The notes beneath the pieces are model-generated. The model was not told the origin of the DNA, ran no database searches, and saw only the letters and a list, made by a program, of their open reading frames with translations. Shown piece by piece: positions 1 to 12,334 of a stretch of 64,000 nucleotides of DNA. Location: assembly GCA_029747015.1 (NCBI GenBank), contig JAKOGI010000449.1:74501-138500 (forward strand). The letters are read 5' to 3'. A program made the translations under genes and the position numbers. Each line of letters begins with the position of its first letter. The stretch's first letter is position 1. Source of the DNA: Carnegiea gigantea. Its lineage: Eukaryota > Streptophyta > Magnoliopsida > Caryophyllales > Cactaceae.

Positions 1-3000
1 TTGTGAGTTACGCTCATTGCCAATTGAATTTGAATTGGAGCCTCATTTGAACTTGTATGTATGACTTGTTTGTTTTCGATTCATTAACTCATTCAGACTT
101 CAATTTCTAATTTCATTAACAAACGTCACAAACTCTAATTGTGGGAGAGGAAGAGCCCAACACAATCAAAATTCTTAGAATGTGCTTTTGAAATTCCACC
201 AACCTTGAATTCTCAAAACTACCATTTTTTTTTTTTTTTTTTTACACGGGTAAATATGCCCCAGTGTTGATATAAAAAGCAAGTCGCAAGTGTATGATGT
301 TTAACTTGTATTATATTCCAACGAATACGGATTGTTCCCACAAAGATGATAGTATCAAATTTAATTACTCAACTAGCTTAGCTATTAATAACAATTAAAC
401 TTATTGAATAAAATTAATGACTAACCTTAAGGAAAGGAATAATTCATTGATCATCCATAGGACGCCATACGGCACTTACAATGCGTATTCGACTAATGAA
501 AATACAATCTTTAATATCAAAATCATATCCCAACATCAAAAATACTAACTTGAAACACACTGATCGCTCGTCTTCCTACTTTCGCTGTTTCTTGATACAG
601 CCTGGGGAAGAAACCCACAGATCTATGACAATTTCTTGACTGATGTTGATCTGTTGATCGATTATAGTACTCTTGAGCGAGATATTCTTTCAACACCAAA
701 GATTATAGGTGAAAGGCGAAACTCCATGAAAGCACCGCTTTAACATTATAATTGATCAATTCCTTCCAAACTCCGAAAGACACACAACAAGATGAGAACA
801 GACATATAATAAAACTCTCACAATTGGAGAGACATAAACAACTCTCACAAAAGGAGGGATTGGTTAATCTCCTAATTGGAGAGACTACAACTAAACTTAC
901 AAATAATACTAAGATGAAAGCAAAGAAAAGTTGGAAATGGCCGGAGAACCGGCCATCCCCTCCTTCACCTTCAATTCAGGAAGAAAATTACCACTATTAG
1001 TGTTGGCAATGGTGGAGAGAGGGAAGAGAAGTTGAAGAGGAAACTGCTCACGTCTCACAGAAGAAAGGGAAGAGGAGAGATCGGCCTAGGGTTGGTTTCC
1101 GCTAATCACAACTGGCCCCAATGACTAAACTTATACTGCGACTTATTCTACATCAATAAATAGGACAAGAATTAATTAATTAATTAATTAATTAAAATGA
1201 AGGTGAAAATAAAATGATGGCACTACTAGTGATTAACTAATAAAAATTAAATCAACCTAAGCTATAAAAACCTAACCTATGACAATTAGAATATTGTAGA
1301 AAAACCAAAATTATAGAACACAGAAGGAATAAGTGATGCAAAGGATCAGCACAAATAATGAAAGAAAAAAAAGAAGGGTGAAATTAAATTCAACAAAAAT
1401 TTTAAAAACTAGCACTATTAGGCCCTGTTTTAAAATACCAATCTCAACCTACTTCAACTCATTTCAACCCACTTCTACTATTTTAACTCAGTTCAATTTA
1501 TCACATAAACAAATTTAACCCACTTAAACCTACTTTAACTCACTTTAACCTACCTCAACCTATATCAACCAACTTTAACTTTTTACCCACTTTAATTTAC
1601 CTACGAACATATCCTCAGTATTTTGATTGGCAAATCCAATTAAATCTAAGTTATTTATTGGCCAATAGAAGCAAGACAAGCCAACTTGGTAACTTTTGTC
1701 ATTTTATGCATGTGACATATTAAAAGAAGCTGAAGTTCACTGCCCAGGCGCTGTTCTCAAAAAAAATGAAAGTGAAGTGACAATAAAACAAAACAACAAA
1801 AAAATAAAGACAAAGACATTAATTAAATTGAGCAAGAAAAGTTGAAGCACTGGAATTGGGAAAAACAGAGGACCCAAACCAAAAGAACAGAGCAAGCCAA
1901 ATATTGAGGGATGATGTAGAGACTCAAATTGATCTGGCGTAAATGGCAAACATTATACAGAAATTTCATTTAGCAACTCAAAAATTCAACAATATCTTCT
2001 TGGGCTATTCAACCAATAATGGAGATGAACCAGATATTACTAACACTTGAAGCAGAAAGAAGGACAACAAATGGAAAAACTAAATATAATTGAACCAAGG
2101 CTGCTTAATTGATCCCCAACACTAAGAATTTCACCCCTATTTATACATGAATTTGCCCCCTTGTAACCGATCTTTCACGCAATAAAATCTGGGCATGGCG
2201 GATTCTTCGCTACCCACTTTGCACAATTCATGGAATTGAGTCGTTAGGTCAAGCTCGGGCCTTCTCATCCCCCTTGAACAGTCAACTCAGCAAGGAACCC
2301 TTCTAAACGAATTTTACTGTAAGTGGAAAATTATGGGCGAAGATTAAGGCTGGTGGTGATAATGGGCGAATAAAGAGGGGTCATCTGATCTTGTTGATGA
2401 TGGATGATGATGGTGAGTAAAGTTGTTGGTGAAGGATCTGAGTAACCGAGAAATGGGGACAATGAAATGTATTGGGAGGAAAAATAAAAAGGAAAAAAAT
2501 GGGTCATGTGAGTGGCATGTGAGGGTAGTGGAGAGGCCTGATGTCATGGGGGCTAAGTGAATGGGCTAGAAAATATTTCTTTTTGATTTAATCTCTTCCT
2601 TCACATATATCCAAATGTCGCATTTTGGATCAATTTTTGCTAATTGTATTATTTTCTACAAAATAAAAATAAAAATAGTATAAAATACCCAAAAAAATTA
2701 TTATTTGCAAGCAAAGTAAAGTTTAAAGGGCTTTAAAAATATCAAACTTTTGAGCTTAACAAATACTCCCATACTTAAGTTTTGCTCGTCATCGAGTAAA
2801 AGATAAAATTAAAATCCTAGGAAAGAAAACAAATAACAAAAAATTCTAACTTACTTTTATAGGAATCACGAACGTATTTAGCGTACGCAACAAGTCCTTC
2901 AAACCTATAGATTCCCCCTAGTGGACGAGTAGGTCTCATGAGAGTTTGCAGAAGATGTACGCACAAAATCTTTAAAAGGAAAAAGAAAAGAAGAGAAAGA

Positions 3001-3362
3001 AAAGAGAAAAAGAGAAATAAAAAGATAGAACAAATAGTAATACTAAAATCTTTTTGGTTTTTTTTTTTGCCTTCAATTTTTATATATATATGTACAAAGG
3101 GGAAACAATATAAACATCCTGACCACATATATCACCCTTAAAACCAACATATTAGCCTGCATGTGAACAAGATGTACACTCCAAAGCTCTACGCCCTAAT
3201 AGATGACGTCAACACTCCAACTTTTCACCCCAGAAACCAACATCACAGTGCATCCATCCTAGTGCATGGTGTGTAAGTATACCATTACCCCAAGGACTAG
3301 ACTAATCAGAGTTTGACTCATTTCCACCTGATAGGACATAAACTACTTTATTGACTCACTGA
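1..3362. other. non-coding repeat-derived flank
   Basis: No gene is supported here. The stretch holds a poly-T run near 225-243, short AT-rich repeats, a region near 1430-1600 built of AACCTACTTCAACTCA-like units, and a purine-rich run near 2960-3060. Sequence near 2765-2800 resembles the non-coding region that often lies downstream of pol in Athila/Tat-type gypsy elements (inference from memory). It probably belongs to the decayed gypsy element whose pol lies at 4.6-8.6 kb on the minus strand. No LTR boundary could be fixed. The short open frames look like chance. Confidence 0.4.
1425..1600. repeat. TTYAACCYACTT-type minisatellite-like tract
   Basis: Degenerate units such as CAACCTACTTCAACTCA recur across this stretch. 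The reverse complement of the same unit (GTTGAAGTGGGTT) recurs at 33320-33530 in intron 5, so the two tracts are probably copies of one dispersed repeat in opposite orientation. Function is unknown. Confidence 0.5.
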
Positions 3363-3962
3363 TAGGGGTGGACAACGGATCGAGTACCCATTGGGTTAAA
3401 TGATCGGTCCGTTTAAAATAAGGGTAATAAAGGATCGGGTCAATAATGGACTAGGCCAATAATTGGGCCAACCCATTAAGGCATATTAATGGGCCAGACT
3501 GGGCTGGCCCATTAATAACCCATTTAGTGACCCATTATTTTTTTCAACTTAATTGACACACTGGTTTATATATTCCAATTAGTTAAGCTTATTACCAACA
3601 CTTTGTACATAACAATAATTACTATACACCGTTGTTTTGCACAAATTTATTCCATTTTTAAACGGGTTCAAAGCGGGCTGCTCATTGGCTGATCTGACCC
3701 GAACCGTTTATTAGCTTGGCTGTATTTTTTCTAACTTTGAATTTGGATTGGTTTAATTTGGTTGGAAAATTACAAAGACATTAGTTGGAAAATTAACTCA
3801 CCAAAAACACTCATTAGGTAGTAATGGGTAGGCCATAGGCGGAGCGGGTTTATTTGGCCCATAACCTAACCTGACCCATTAACAAGTGCACTAGACCCAA
3901 CCCGGCAGTTTAGTTAATGGATTGGCCCTGTCCGGCCCAGCCCATTTCGTTGCCCATCCCTA
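3363..3962. mobile_element. hAT-superfamily MITE (600 bp)
   Basis: The left end reads TAGGGGTGGACAACGGAT and the right end, reverse-complemented, reads TAGGGATGGGCAACGAAA, giving imperfect terminal inverted repeats. The flanks are ctcactga (3355-3362) and ctcactaa (3963-3970), an 8-bp target duplication with one mismatch, as expected for hAT. The interior is rich in GGGCC/GGGTT-type sequence and has no coding potential, so it is a non-autonomous copy. It sits in non-coding sequence 3' of the gypsy pol remnant. Confidence 0.8.
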
Positions 3963-4620
3963 CTCACTAACATCGAAAGCAACCTTTCCCAGTAGCAGTA
4001 CTGTCTCAAAGGGGTAGCACTCAGTAACGCAAGTCTCAAAGGGATACTTGTCATTCCCGACTTTCATTCATTCTTTTATAAATATATATTCAAATTGAAA
4101 GCAAAAACAAAGACAAGTGGGAAAATCAACCTTGGAAGCCTAAGACTCTAAGACAATGGTTGGGTAGAAAATAAGGATTGGATTAACAATTATAATGAAG
4201 TGATGAGGTGAGAATCGAGTCGTAGAATATCACGTTTAGGACTCAGTTTTTTCATGCACGTCCCACCTATATACAACCTAATACTAAGTTACAAGTGCTC
4301 AATCTAGTCAAAATAGTACACGTTCCCCAAAATAAAAGAAACAAAAAGCGAAACAAAATTTAAAAAAATCTTTTTTGTATTTTATTTTCTTTTTTTTTAA
4401 AAATAAAATCTACAAAGGCCCTCACCCCCATACTTAAACAATGCAATGTCCTTATTGCTTGCAAAAATATAAGAATGGAAAGCAGACAATAAAAAGTGAA
4501 GGTAATAAAAGAAAATATATATACAAAATAAGGTTTTATGCAAAGGAACAACAGTATCGGGTTGAATGCTAGATGCATCCAAACTAATCTCCATAACCTC
4601 AATCTCTATGTTGTGGGTCA
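3963..4620. other. non-coding sequence downstream of gypsy pol
   Basis: No gene seen. Read on the minus strand this follows the integrase end. The segment near 4425-4470 (Cs and As around CCCCCATACTTAAACAATG) resembles the 3' untranslated part of Athila/Tat-like elements (from memory). The short minus-strand open frames here have no recognisable domain. Confidence 0.4.
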
Positions 4621-4689
4621 TAGTGCATCAGACACTCTACTTCTCTCTCCTCTGCAGGTAGCTCTAGGAATGGCTTCAACCTTTATCCA

Positions 4690-5780
4690 TTGACCTTGAA
4701 ATGCATACCTCTTGTAGAGTCCTGTATCTCTATAGCACCATGTGAAAAAACATGAGAAATAATGAAAGGACCAGTCCAACAAGATCTCTATTTACCTGGA
4801 AAAAGGTGTAGTATGGAGTCATAAAGCAACACCTTTTGACCTGGAAAGAACTCTTTCCTATGAATGTGCTAGTCATGGAACAATGTCGCTCTCTCCTTAT
4901 GCATCCTAGTCTTCACATAGGCCTGAACTCTGATTTCTTCCAACTCACTCAACTGTAACTTCCTTTCCACCCCGCCGCCTCTAAGTGAAGGTTCAAAATT
5001 TTTATAACTCATATAGTCTGATGCTTAAGCTCTATAAGAAGATGACAAGGCTTACCAAAGATAACCCTAAAAGTAAACAAGCCCAATGGAGTCTTAAAAG
5101 CCGTCCTATAAGCCCAGGAGCATAAATGAGTTTATCTGCCCAGTCCTTGCAGTTTCTATTCACAGTTTTTTCCAGAATCTGTTTGATCTGTCTATTAGAA
5201 ACCTCTACTTAGCCACCAGTCTGGGTATGATAGGCAGTGGCTAAATAATAAATGATCGGCTATTTTTTCAACAACGTATCAAACAAACGATTGTCAAAAT
5301 GAGTACCCTGATCACTAATGATAGCCCTAGACATGCCATACCTGGAGAAAATATTTTTCCTAAGAAATTTGACAAGACTCTAGCCTCAGTTGTCCTCGTT
5401 GGCATAGCTTCCACCCACTTAGACACCTCGTCTACAACTAGGAGAATATACTCATTCTCAAAAGAACACATAAATGGTTCCATAAAATTAATCCCATAAG
5501 CATCGAAAATCTCAACAATAATAATCGGGTTAAGGGGCATCATGTATGTTCTACTAATTTTCCCAAACTATTGACACCTTGGGCAACTCCTACAATACAA
5601 ATGGGCATCTTTGAACAAGGTAGGCCAATACAAATCACACTGAAAGACTTTGGCAGCTGTTTTCTTTCCACTAAAATGCCCCCCACAAGCTTGGTCATGG
5701 CAAACGAAAATGACACTTCTACTCTCATTATTAAGGATACACCTCCTAAAAATCTAGTTAGAACAATATTTAACAAGTAC
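4690..5780 (-). pseudogene. gypsy integrase remnant
   Basis: The HHCC zinc-binding region is recognisable near 5780-5560 (YCRSCPRCQ-like). The catalytic core follows at 5543-5268 with GINFMEPFMCSFENEY and VSKWVEAMPTRTTEA, close to the plant gypsy consensus. The downstream part near 4890-4690 contains LLYDSILHLFPGK, typical of the integrase C-terminal region. Stops and frameshifts separate the pieces, so no functional integrase is encoded. Confidence 0.85.
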
Positions 5781-5874
5781 GGATCATCCTAATAGAAAAA
5801 TTTCACAAGATAAAAGAATTTGTCCTTATCATGCCTACTCTAACCTAGGGTTATCTCACCGATCACGAGGTAAT

Positions 5875-6250
5875 TTACAATGTCAGCATACCGTGGCTCA
5901 GATTAAAACATAAGTAGCTGCTCATCAGGGAAGCACTTAGATATAGGGGACTCGCTCTCTTTTTGCAAAATAATTTGAGATAAGTGGTCCCCAACCAGGT
6001 TCTCAGAACCCATTCTATCACAAATCTTACAATCAAATTCTGCAAGAGTAAAATCCACCTAAGCAATCTAGATTTTGCATCCTTCTTCGAGAAGAAATGC
6101 TTTAGTGCAGCATGGTCAGTATGAATTATCACATTAGATTTAATCAAGTTGGCCAAAATTTTTCAAAACCAAACATAACTGTCAAAAACTCTTTTTTAGT
6201 CACAGAATAGTTCAATTGGGCCTTATTTAGGGTATGGCTCACATAATATA
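5875..6250 (-). pseudogene. gypsy RNase H remnant
   Basis: The frame at 6156-5875 contains [20 protein letters not shown] followed by [11 protein letters not shown]. This is the plant gypsy RNase H signature, with the TDHAAL aspartate kept. It lies between the reverse transcriptase and integrase, as expected. The N-terminal part (about 6250-6157) is frameshifted and the C-terminal part diverges after about 60 residues. Confidence 0.85.
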
Positions 6251-6502
6251 TGACATGAGGTTTTCTATCTACATGTTGTCCTAAGACAACTGCTACAGCA
6301 TAGTTAAAAGCGTCACACATCAGCTCAAAGAGCTCTCATAAGATGGGAGGGTATAGATAGGGGAAAAAGTTAGGGGCTTCCTTCAGCCTATTAAATGCCT
6401 TTAAACACTCCTCAAAAAGGTGAAATGGCACATCTTCGGAATTGATCAAAGGCTTAGCAATTTTACTGAAATCTTGAATAAATCATCTACAAAATCTTGG
6501 CC

Positions 6503-7190
6503 CTAAAAAGACCTAACATCTTTTACACAGGTAGGAGGGGGAAGATTGGCAATCAAATTAATTTTTGCTTTATCAACTTTGATCCCATCATGTGAAATTA
6601 CATGCCCTAAAATGATTTCTTTCTTTACCATAAAATGATATTTTTTCCAGTTTAGAGTCAAATTCTTCTCCCTACATCTCTGTAAAACTCTGGTTAGATT
6701 AGCCAAACAGTCATCCAAAGAGGAACTAAACACTAAAAAATTATCCATAAACACCTCAATGCATTGCTCAATCATGTCAGAAAATATAGAAATCATGCAA
6801 CGCTGAAAAGTAGTAGGAGTATTACAAAGACCAAATGACATTCTCCTAAAGTCAAAAGTACCAAAGGTCCATGTGAAAATGCTCTTGTCTTAGTCCTCAG
6901 GTGCTATAGAGATTTGCGTATGACCAGAGTATCTATCCAAAAAGTAGTATTAACTATGTGCAGCTAACCTCTCAAGCATTTGGTCGATAAAAGGTAAAGG
7001 GAGGTGGTCTTTCCTAGTGGCTGTGTTTAATTTCTTATAGTCAATACAGACACGCAACCCAGACTAGACTCTAGTACAGACTAATTCGTTCTTGTCATTC
7101 CTAATCACAATAATACCGGCCTTCATGGGAACGACTTGAACTGGCTAACCCACTCGCTATCAGAAATGGAATAGATTATCCTATGATCTA
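6503..7190 (-). pseudogene. gypsy reverse transcriptase remnant
   Basis: The frame at 6841-6503 starts MSFGLCNTPTTFQRCM and carries the thumb-region pattern LGHVISHDGIKVDKAK. The catalytic box reads FMDNF, where active plant gypsy elements have FMDDF, so one catalytic aspartate is lost. Upstream, FTWTFGTFDFRR is readable but interrupted by in-frame stops near 6890-6960. Inactive. Confidence 0.9.
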
Positions 7191-7547
7191 ACCAGTTAGT
7201 GACCTCTTTTTTGACGAAATTGGACATCTTCGGTGGTCTCTATAAGGTTTAACATTATCCCCCAGATGAATTCTATGTTGTGCAATAGATGGGCTACTAC
7301 CTTTTATGTCAGTTAAAGTCCACCCCATGTCCTCTTTATTTTCTCTAAGTACTTTCAACAATTTACGCTCTTGGTCCTCGTTCAGGTCATATGCAATAAT
7401 CACAGGAAAACTCCCACTAGGACCTAAAAAGATATACTTAAGGAAATCAGGCAAAGGTTTCAACTCTAATATGGGATCAGGAGCATGTGTAACAAAAGAA
7501 GGGGAGTTAGAAGAATCAGGGGAGAGGGAGTCAATCTCATCACACAT
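7188..7547 (-). pseudogene. gypsy PR-RT linker
   Basis: This 119-codon open frame contains LRENKEDMGWTLTDIKGSSP and IAQHRIHLGDNVKPYRDHRR. These match the conserved stretch just before the reverse transcriptase palm in Athila/Tat elements (KPxRxxQRR-like box, here degraded). It is a piece of the same polyprotein. Confidence 0.8.
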
Positions 7548-8000
7548 ATATTTTTAATCAAACCATCAGCATATGAGTCATCACAAGTATACATATCTAG
7601 CCAATTAACATTGTCAACGTCATCAAAAATAGCAGGCTGCCTTTGGAGATTAAAAATATTCAGATCAATAGTCATGTTTCCAAAAGACAACTTCATCATA
7701 CCAGCCCTACAATTAATCAAAGCATTTGAAGTAGCTGGGAACGGTCGACCAAGAATGACAGGTATCTGGGCCTCAGGATTAGCAACAGACTCAGTTTCTA
7801 GAACAACGAAATCCACAGGAAATATAAACTCACCTACTTTAATCAAAGCATCCTCGACTACACCCTTAGGAGTTCCAGTGGAGCGATCGGCTAACTGGAG
7901 AATGTTCTAGTGGGTTTTAACTATCCTAATCCTAGCCTCTCAGACACCGAGTATGGAAGCAAATTGAAACTTGCTCCTAAATCCAACAATGCTCTATGGA
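7466..8000 (-). pseudogene. gypsy aspartic protease remnant
   Basis: Near 8000-7925 the frame reads LDLGASFNLLPYSVSERLGL, the retropepsin active site in the DLGAS form usual for this lineage. A stop at about 7918 interrupts it. The frame resumes at 7846-7466 with IPVILGRPFPATSNALINC, the conserved ILGRPF region. An overlapping plus-strand frame of similar length is a shadow. Confidence 0.85.
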
Positions 8001-8018
8001 TGATCAGGTCCCCTATAA

Positions 8019-8573
8019 CTATGAAAATAGTAGGCAACCGAGGTCTCTAAACTTAGCTAGGATCTGGCGTGAGACAATTAAGCTTACATTAGAGGCTAAG
8101 AAAGCCTTTTTTGGGACATTGGTCATTTTCGTAGTGATGCACAACTCTTTCAAGAACTTGGCATAGGGAGGCGTCTGCTGGTTAACATTTAGAAGGGGTA
8201 AGTTGATTTTGACTTGAGAGAATATCTCTCTAATCTTATCAACATATGCTTGGTCTTTCTTGTTCCTTAGCCTATTCAGAAAGGGTGCAAGGGGTTTATG
8301 AACCCGCTCAATAGTCAAAAGCTGAGATGTACCATCTCCCTTCTTAGACTCATCTTGCTTAGTCTCCTTAGGGTCAACTAAGTTAGTAGATCGGGAAGGG
8401 AAAGAGTCAATTGGAGTGCCATTAGTAGCATCCCTAGAAGTAGAATCATTCTTAGGGAGAGATGGTAGAGACAGAGATGGAGAAAGTTGAATAGGAACAT
8501 CCACAAGGTCTTCCAAGCTATCATCAATTAAACGACCTGACTTAAGTGAAGTTATTGCATTAACCCTTTTCAC
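8019..8573 (-). pseudogene. gypsy gag C-terminal / pre-protease segment
   Basis: This 184-codon frame has a polar N-terminal half. The C-terminal half contains VHKPLAPFLNRLRNKKD and PPYAKFLKELCITT, matching the gag-protease junction of Athila/Tat elements (YPxRL and YAKFLKD boxes). No CCHC knuckle is visible within it. It ends just before the protease. Confidence 0.75.
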
Positions 8574-8720
8574 ATTATCCTAGACTGGTGGGTGCATCAA
8601 GGATGGACCTACATTCGAGTTAGGCTCTCTCTAATGATAAAATGTTCCTTTTTCCATATTGGTAGTGACTAGTTGAGATAACTGTTCTGTTATTGTCCTC
8701 ATTACCTTCTCTAAGCTATT

Positions 8721-9660
8721 ATTTGATCTCTCTAGATTGTTAAAACTTTTATCAATCTCATTATAAGCAGGAGGTGATTGTGTGTAAGGCAACAAGGGGA
8801 GCAGGTATTAAAAATATCAAACTTTTGGGCTTGACACCCAACCATAGGCCTTATGTTAAAACTACAATATATGTCCACTTTACTATTGAAATTCTTCCCC
8901 TACTAATGAAATTCTTTCGCTTCTCCACCACCAAAATTTCAAAATCCCAAAATCTAACATCTATGCAATAGAGAAAACTCAGTGATTGACATTCATGGTG
9001 CCATCAAGGATTCCGGTGAAAATACAAGAGCAAGAAGGTTGGTCTCGATGCTTGATACTTTAGCAATGACTCCAGCTCCATCAAGAAGGTCCCTGCTTCA
9101 ATTTCCATGCTAGCAATACCTGTAGTATCCTCCACCTACTTTGGTATTTTGATAGGGAAAAATGAAGACCTTCAGCATGGCATACTAGAGATAGAGCAAG
9201 AGAAAGGGGAAGGCCAGACTGAAAATGACCAAAAAGAATAAAGAAGGAACACGAACCGCCAAGTGCAGATCATGCCTCATTTAGGGGCTTTTTGATCAAA
9301 ATCTATATTATACTCTCAAAAGTATGCATCACTAAAAGTGCACATCATAAAGTACAAATTAAAAATTAATATATGATAAATACACCTAAAAATATATACG
9401 AATACAATGCGAGATTGTATACTCTCAAATGTGCATTGCTAATTCATGCACTTATTAAATAAAAAAATAAAAGACATTGTTTATGGCCAAAGTGCATTTG
9501 AATTGGTGATTAAGATTCTGAGAACTCCTTTTTTAAGAAAGAGGACCACTTATTGACCTTCAAGGGTGGCGTTGTAAATATTCAAATTGACTACTTTTTA
9601 ATTATAGCGGATAATAGAAGGATGTGTAAAGATTGTAAAGTGATACCAAGTGAATATTTG
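8721..9660. other. no gene seen; AT-rich spacer
   Basis: No domain, RNA gene or clear repeat boundary was recognised. A short string near 8808-8832 (AAATATCAAACTTTTGGGCT) nearly repeats one at 2733-2757, which hints that both lie in parts of the same gypsy element, but the match is too short to call an LTR. Confidence 0.35.
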
Positions 9661-11900
9661 GGGGCATAACATAGATTATTGGTAATGGATGTGGCAACCA
9701 AATGTTCGATGGAAAAGAAAAGAAGCGTTGCCTAGAGTTAAATGATGGAATCTCACTAAGAGAATGCGGCGAATTTATCAGAGCAGGTTAAAGCAGAAGG
9801 GAATTAGGGACAAATAAAGGATACAGACTTGAATATGGGAAGTGATGCAGAGTGCATCAGTAAGTTGGCTAAGGATATCTTAGGTACATCTAGAGGAGGC
9901 AGCAGAGGCAAAATAAAAGGAGCTTAGTGATGGAACAAGGAGGTTAAAGTGAAAGTCAATGAGAAATAAGAAGCATATGCAGTGGTAATCAATAGTTAAA
10001 CCAAAGAAGAGAAAGTTGTTAATAAAGGCAGGTATTAGGTGACTAAGAAGGTAGCAAAGAAAGTCGTCTCTGTGGCCAAGAACATTGCCTATGAAAGGTT
10101 ATACTAGAGACTTGAGAAAGGATGGGGAAAGGGAGGTCTTTTAGTTGACAAGGGCTAGGGAGAGGAGAACAAGAAACTTAGGTAACATGAGGTACATTGA
10201 AGATGAAGATAGTAAGGTCCCAATAGAGGAAGCAGAAATAAAGGAAAGATAAAAAAAAAAGAAGCTACTTTTATAAGCTCTTTAATGGTGAACTGATTGA
10301 GAATTCATAAAGGAGGGAGCAAGGGTGTCATAAGAAGCTACCAACTTATCATTTATGTAACCTAATTAGGGAAGATGAGATTAAAGAGGCCCTAAGGAAA
10401 ATGCCTAATGGAAAGGCCATGGGCCTAGACCAAATCCCTGTGGAAGAGTTTGGGTGAAAAGAGACTAAAGTGGTTACCGGAGTTATTTAATGTCATTTTT
10501 AGGACTGCAAAGATGCCTCGTGAATGGAGATGCAACTCAATTATCTCTTTCTATAAAACTAGTGGTGACATTTACAACAACTATAGAGGCATTAAGCTGC
10601 TTAGCCACACTATGAAATTATGGGAAAGGTGATCAAGTGTAGCTTGAGGAAGGATATTTCAATATCAGAGAACCAGTTTGATTTTATGCATGGTAGATCG
10701 ACAACATAGGCAATTCACCTCCTTGGAAGGCTTATAGAATTGTATAGGGATAAGAAAACGGATCGCTATATGTTGTTTAGAGACTTAGAGAAAGCCTATG
10801 ATAGAGTATCACGTGAAGTGTTATGGAGACGCTTAGAGAAAAGAAGTGGCAGTTGCATATATCCAAGTTACTAAGGATATGTACGAGGGAGTTAAGATGA
10901 CTGTTATGACCTTTCGATGAGACATGAATTTCTAGTTGATATTGGACTACATCAAGAATTAGCTCCAAGTCCTTTTCTTTTCAGCTGTATAACATATGAA
11001 CTCACTAAAGGTATCCAAGATGAAATACCAAGGTGTATGTTATTTGCAGTTGATATTAATCTTATTAATGAGACTAGGGATGGAGTTAATATTACGTTGG
11101 AGCATTGGAGAAATACCCTAAAATCTAGAGGTCTTACAATAAGTAGATTGAATATGGTGTAGTTTTAGTGAAGGAGAAGAGGGCAATGGAGAAGTCACCA
11201 TCGATGGGGTAATAATACCAAGAGTTGAGAAATTTAGATATTTGGGCTCAATCATCGAAGAGAAAGGGGATATTGAGGAAGACATTAACCATTGTATTAA
11301 AATGGGATGATAAAAATAGAAGAATGCTTCAGGAGTGCTGTGTGATAAAAAGATCTTAGGAGGATTAAAGGCAAAATCTATCGTATGGTAATTAGACCAA
11401 CATTGTTGTATGGCCCCCAATGCTAGCTAATAAAAAGGACCCCAAGTCCAAAGGTTGTTAGTACAGATAAGAGGATGATTCAGTGGATGAACAGCCACAT
11501 AAGATTAGATAGGATTAGGAAAGAGGTGATTAGAAACAAAGTTAAAGTGACTAGAATTAGATGGTTTGGTCATGTTAAGATGAGAAGTGCGGATGCACAT
11601 GTGAGAAAATATGAGATTATTAACATTCAAGAATATAGGAGAGGCAGAAAACGGCCTAAGTAAAGCTAGAATGAGGTGATTAAGCATAATTTGAAATCTT
11701 TGCAGCTAAAGGAGGACATAGCTCATGATAGGAGTTTGTGGAGATCAAGGACTAAGGTTGTGGACCATAGGTGGCTAGCTTCTTGGCATTCATTTGGTTG
11801 CTGAATGTAGTCGATTGTGTTTTTTTTTTCCTTTTCCTAACTTGCGTTTACAGTAGTTTATATTTAATCCCCTCTACACAATAAAGTTATTGGCATCGCA
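9660..11900 (+). mobile_element. RTE-type LINE remnant
   Basis: A decayed plus-strand non-LTR reverse transcriptase. Readable blocks are ALRKMPNGKAMGLDQIPVEE (about 10390-10450), NYRGIKLLSHTMKLWER (about 10580-10632), SENQFDFMHGRSTT (about 10665-10710), LEKAYDRVSREVLW (about 10785-10830), CMLFAVDINLI (about 11034-11066) and RIRWFGHVKMRSADAHVRK (about 11545-11610). These match the plant RTE-clade 'RNA-directed DNA polymerase' family. The catalytic FADD box is changed to FAVD, and many stops and frameshifts are present. The 3' end lies around 11870-11930. Confidence 0.85.
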
Positions 11901-12039
11901 GTGCTAATTATAAGGGATGGTATCTACCTCTCCTATGATGATTTTATAGTTTTATGTTGTTTTAAGTATTTATTTTATATTATATTATGTCTATCTAAAT
12001 TCATGTTAAATTACAATTACAAATTTATGTGGATCTCTT

Positions 12040-12150
12040 AAAATGGGCCTCTTTAAAGGCAGATATACTTGAAGAGGTAGGGCTGCCTATATTTGAAGTT
12101 TCCCAGATCCCACGAAAGTAGGATCTACATTGGAAATTGTTACTGCTGTA
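12040..12150 (+). repeat. SINE-like 3' part (Au/TS type)
   Basis: The string contains AGAGGTAGGGCTGCCTATAT, then CCCAGATCCCACGAAAGTAG, then a TTGTTACTG tail. This resembles the 3' half of plant Au-type SINEs (AGGTAAGGTTGCGTACA... CCCAGACCCCAC... GTTGTTGTTG), recalled from memory. A related copy lies at 32840-32965. The 5' tRNA-like boxes are not clear. It lies about 190 bp 3' of the sulfate transporter stop codon, possibly in or near its 3' UTR. Confidence 0.5.
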
Positions 12151-12334
12151 GGGGCTTCCTTAAAATATTTATGACCCACGAAGTGAAAATTTATTGATTC
12201 AACATTAAAAGTTGATTATTGTTTAAAAGATGGAAAAAGACAAAAAATGGCACAATAGGAAATTCTCTAAAATGGACATGGAAAACTTTAGAAAAAGCTA
12301 AATTAACATAGCTGGTAGGTATAAAGCTAGTTTC

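Larger units (their letters stand above)
4620..8720 (-). mobile_element. decayed Ty3/gypsy element, Athila/Tat-like gag-pol
   Basis: Read on the minus strand, the order is gag C-terminal part (8573-8019), protease (about 8000-7466), linker and reverse transcriptase (about 7547-6503), RNase H (about 6250-5875) and integrase (about 5780-4690). That is the Ty3/gypsy order. Each piece is broken by stops and frameshifts. The DLGAS protease motif, with Leu in place of the usual Ser or Thr, points to the non-chromoviral Athila/Tat group. Neither LTR could be delimited. It lies 3' of the sulfate transporter in the same orientation. Confidence 0.85.

Noticed and set aside
2817..3141. Frames of 103 and 67 codons on opposite strands
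   Set aside because: Purine/pyrimidine-biased low-complexity DNA.
7306..7910. Plus-strand frames of 83 and 141 codons
   Set aside because: Shadows of the minus-strand gypsy protease and linker.
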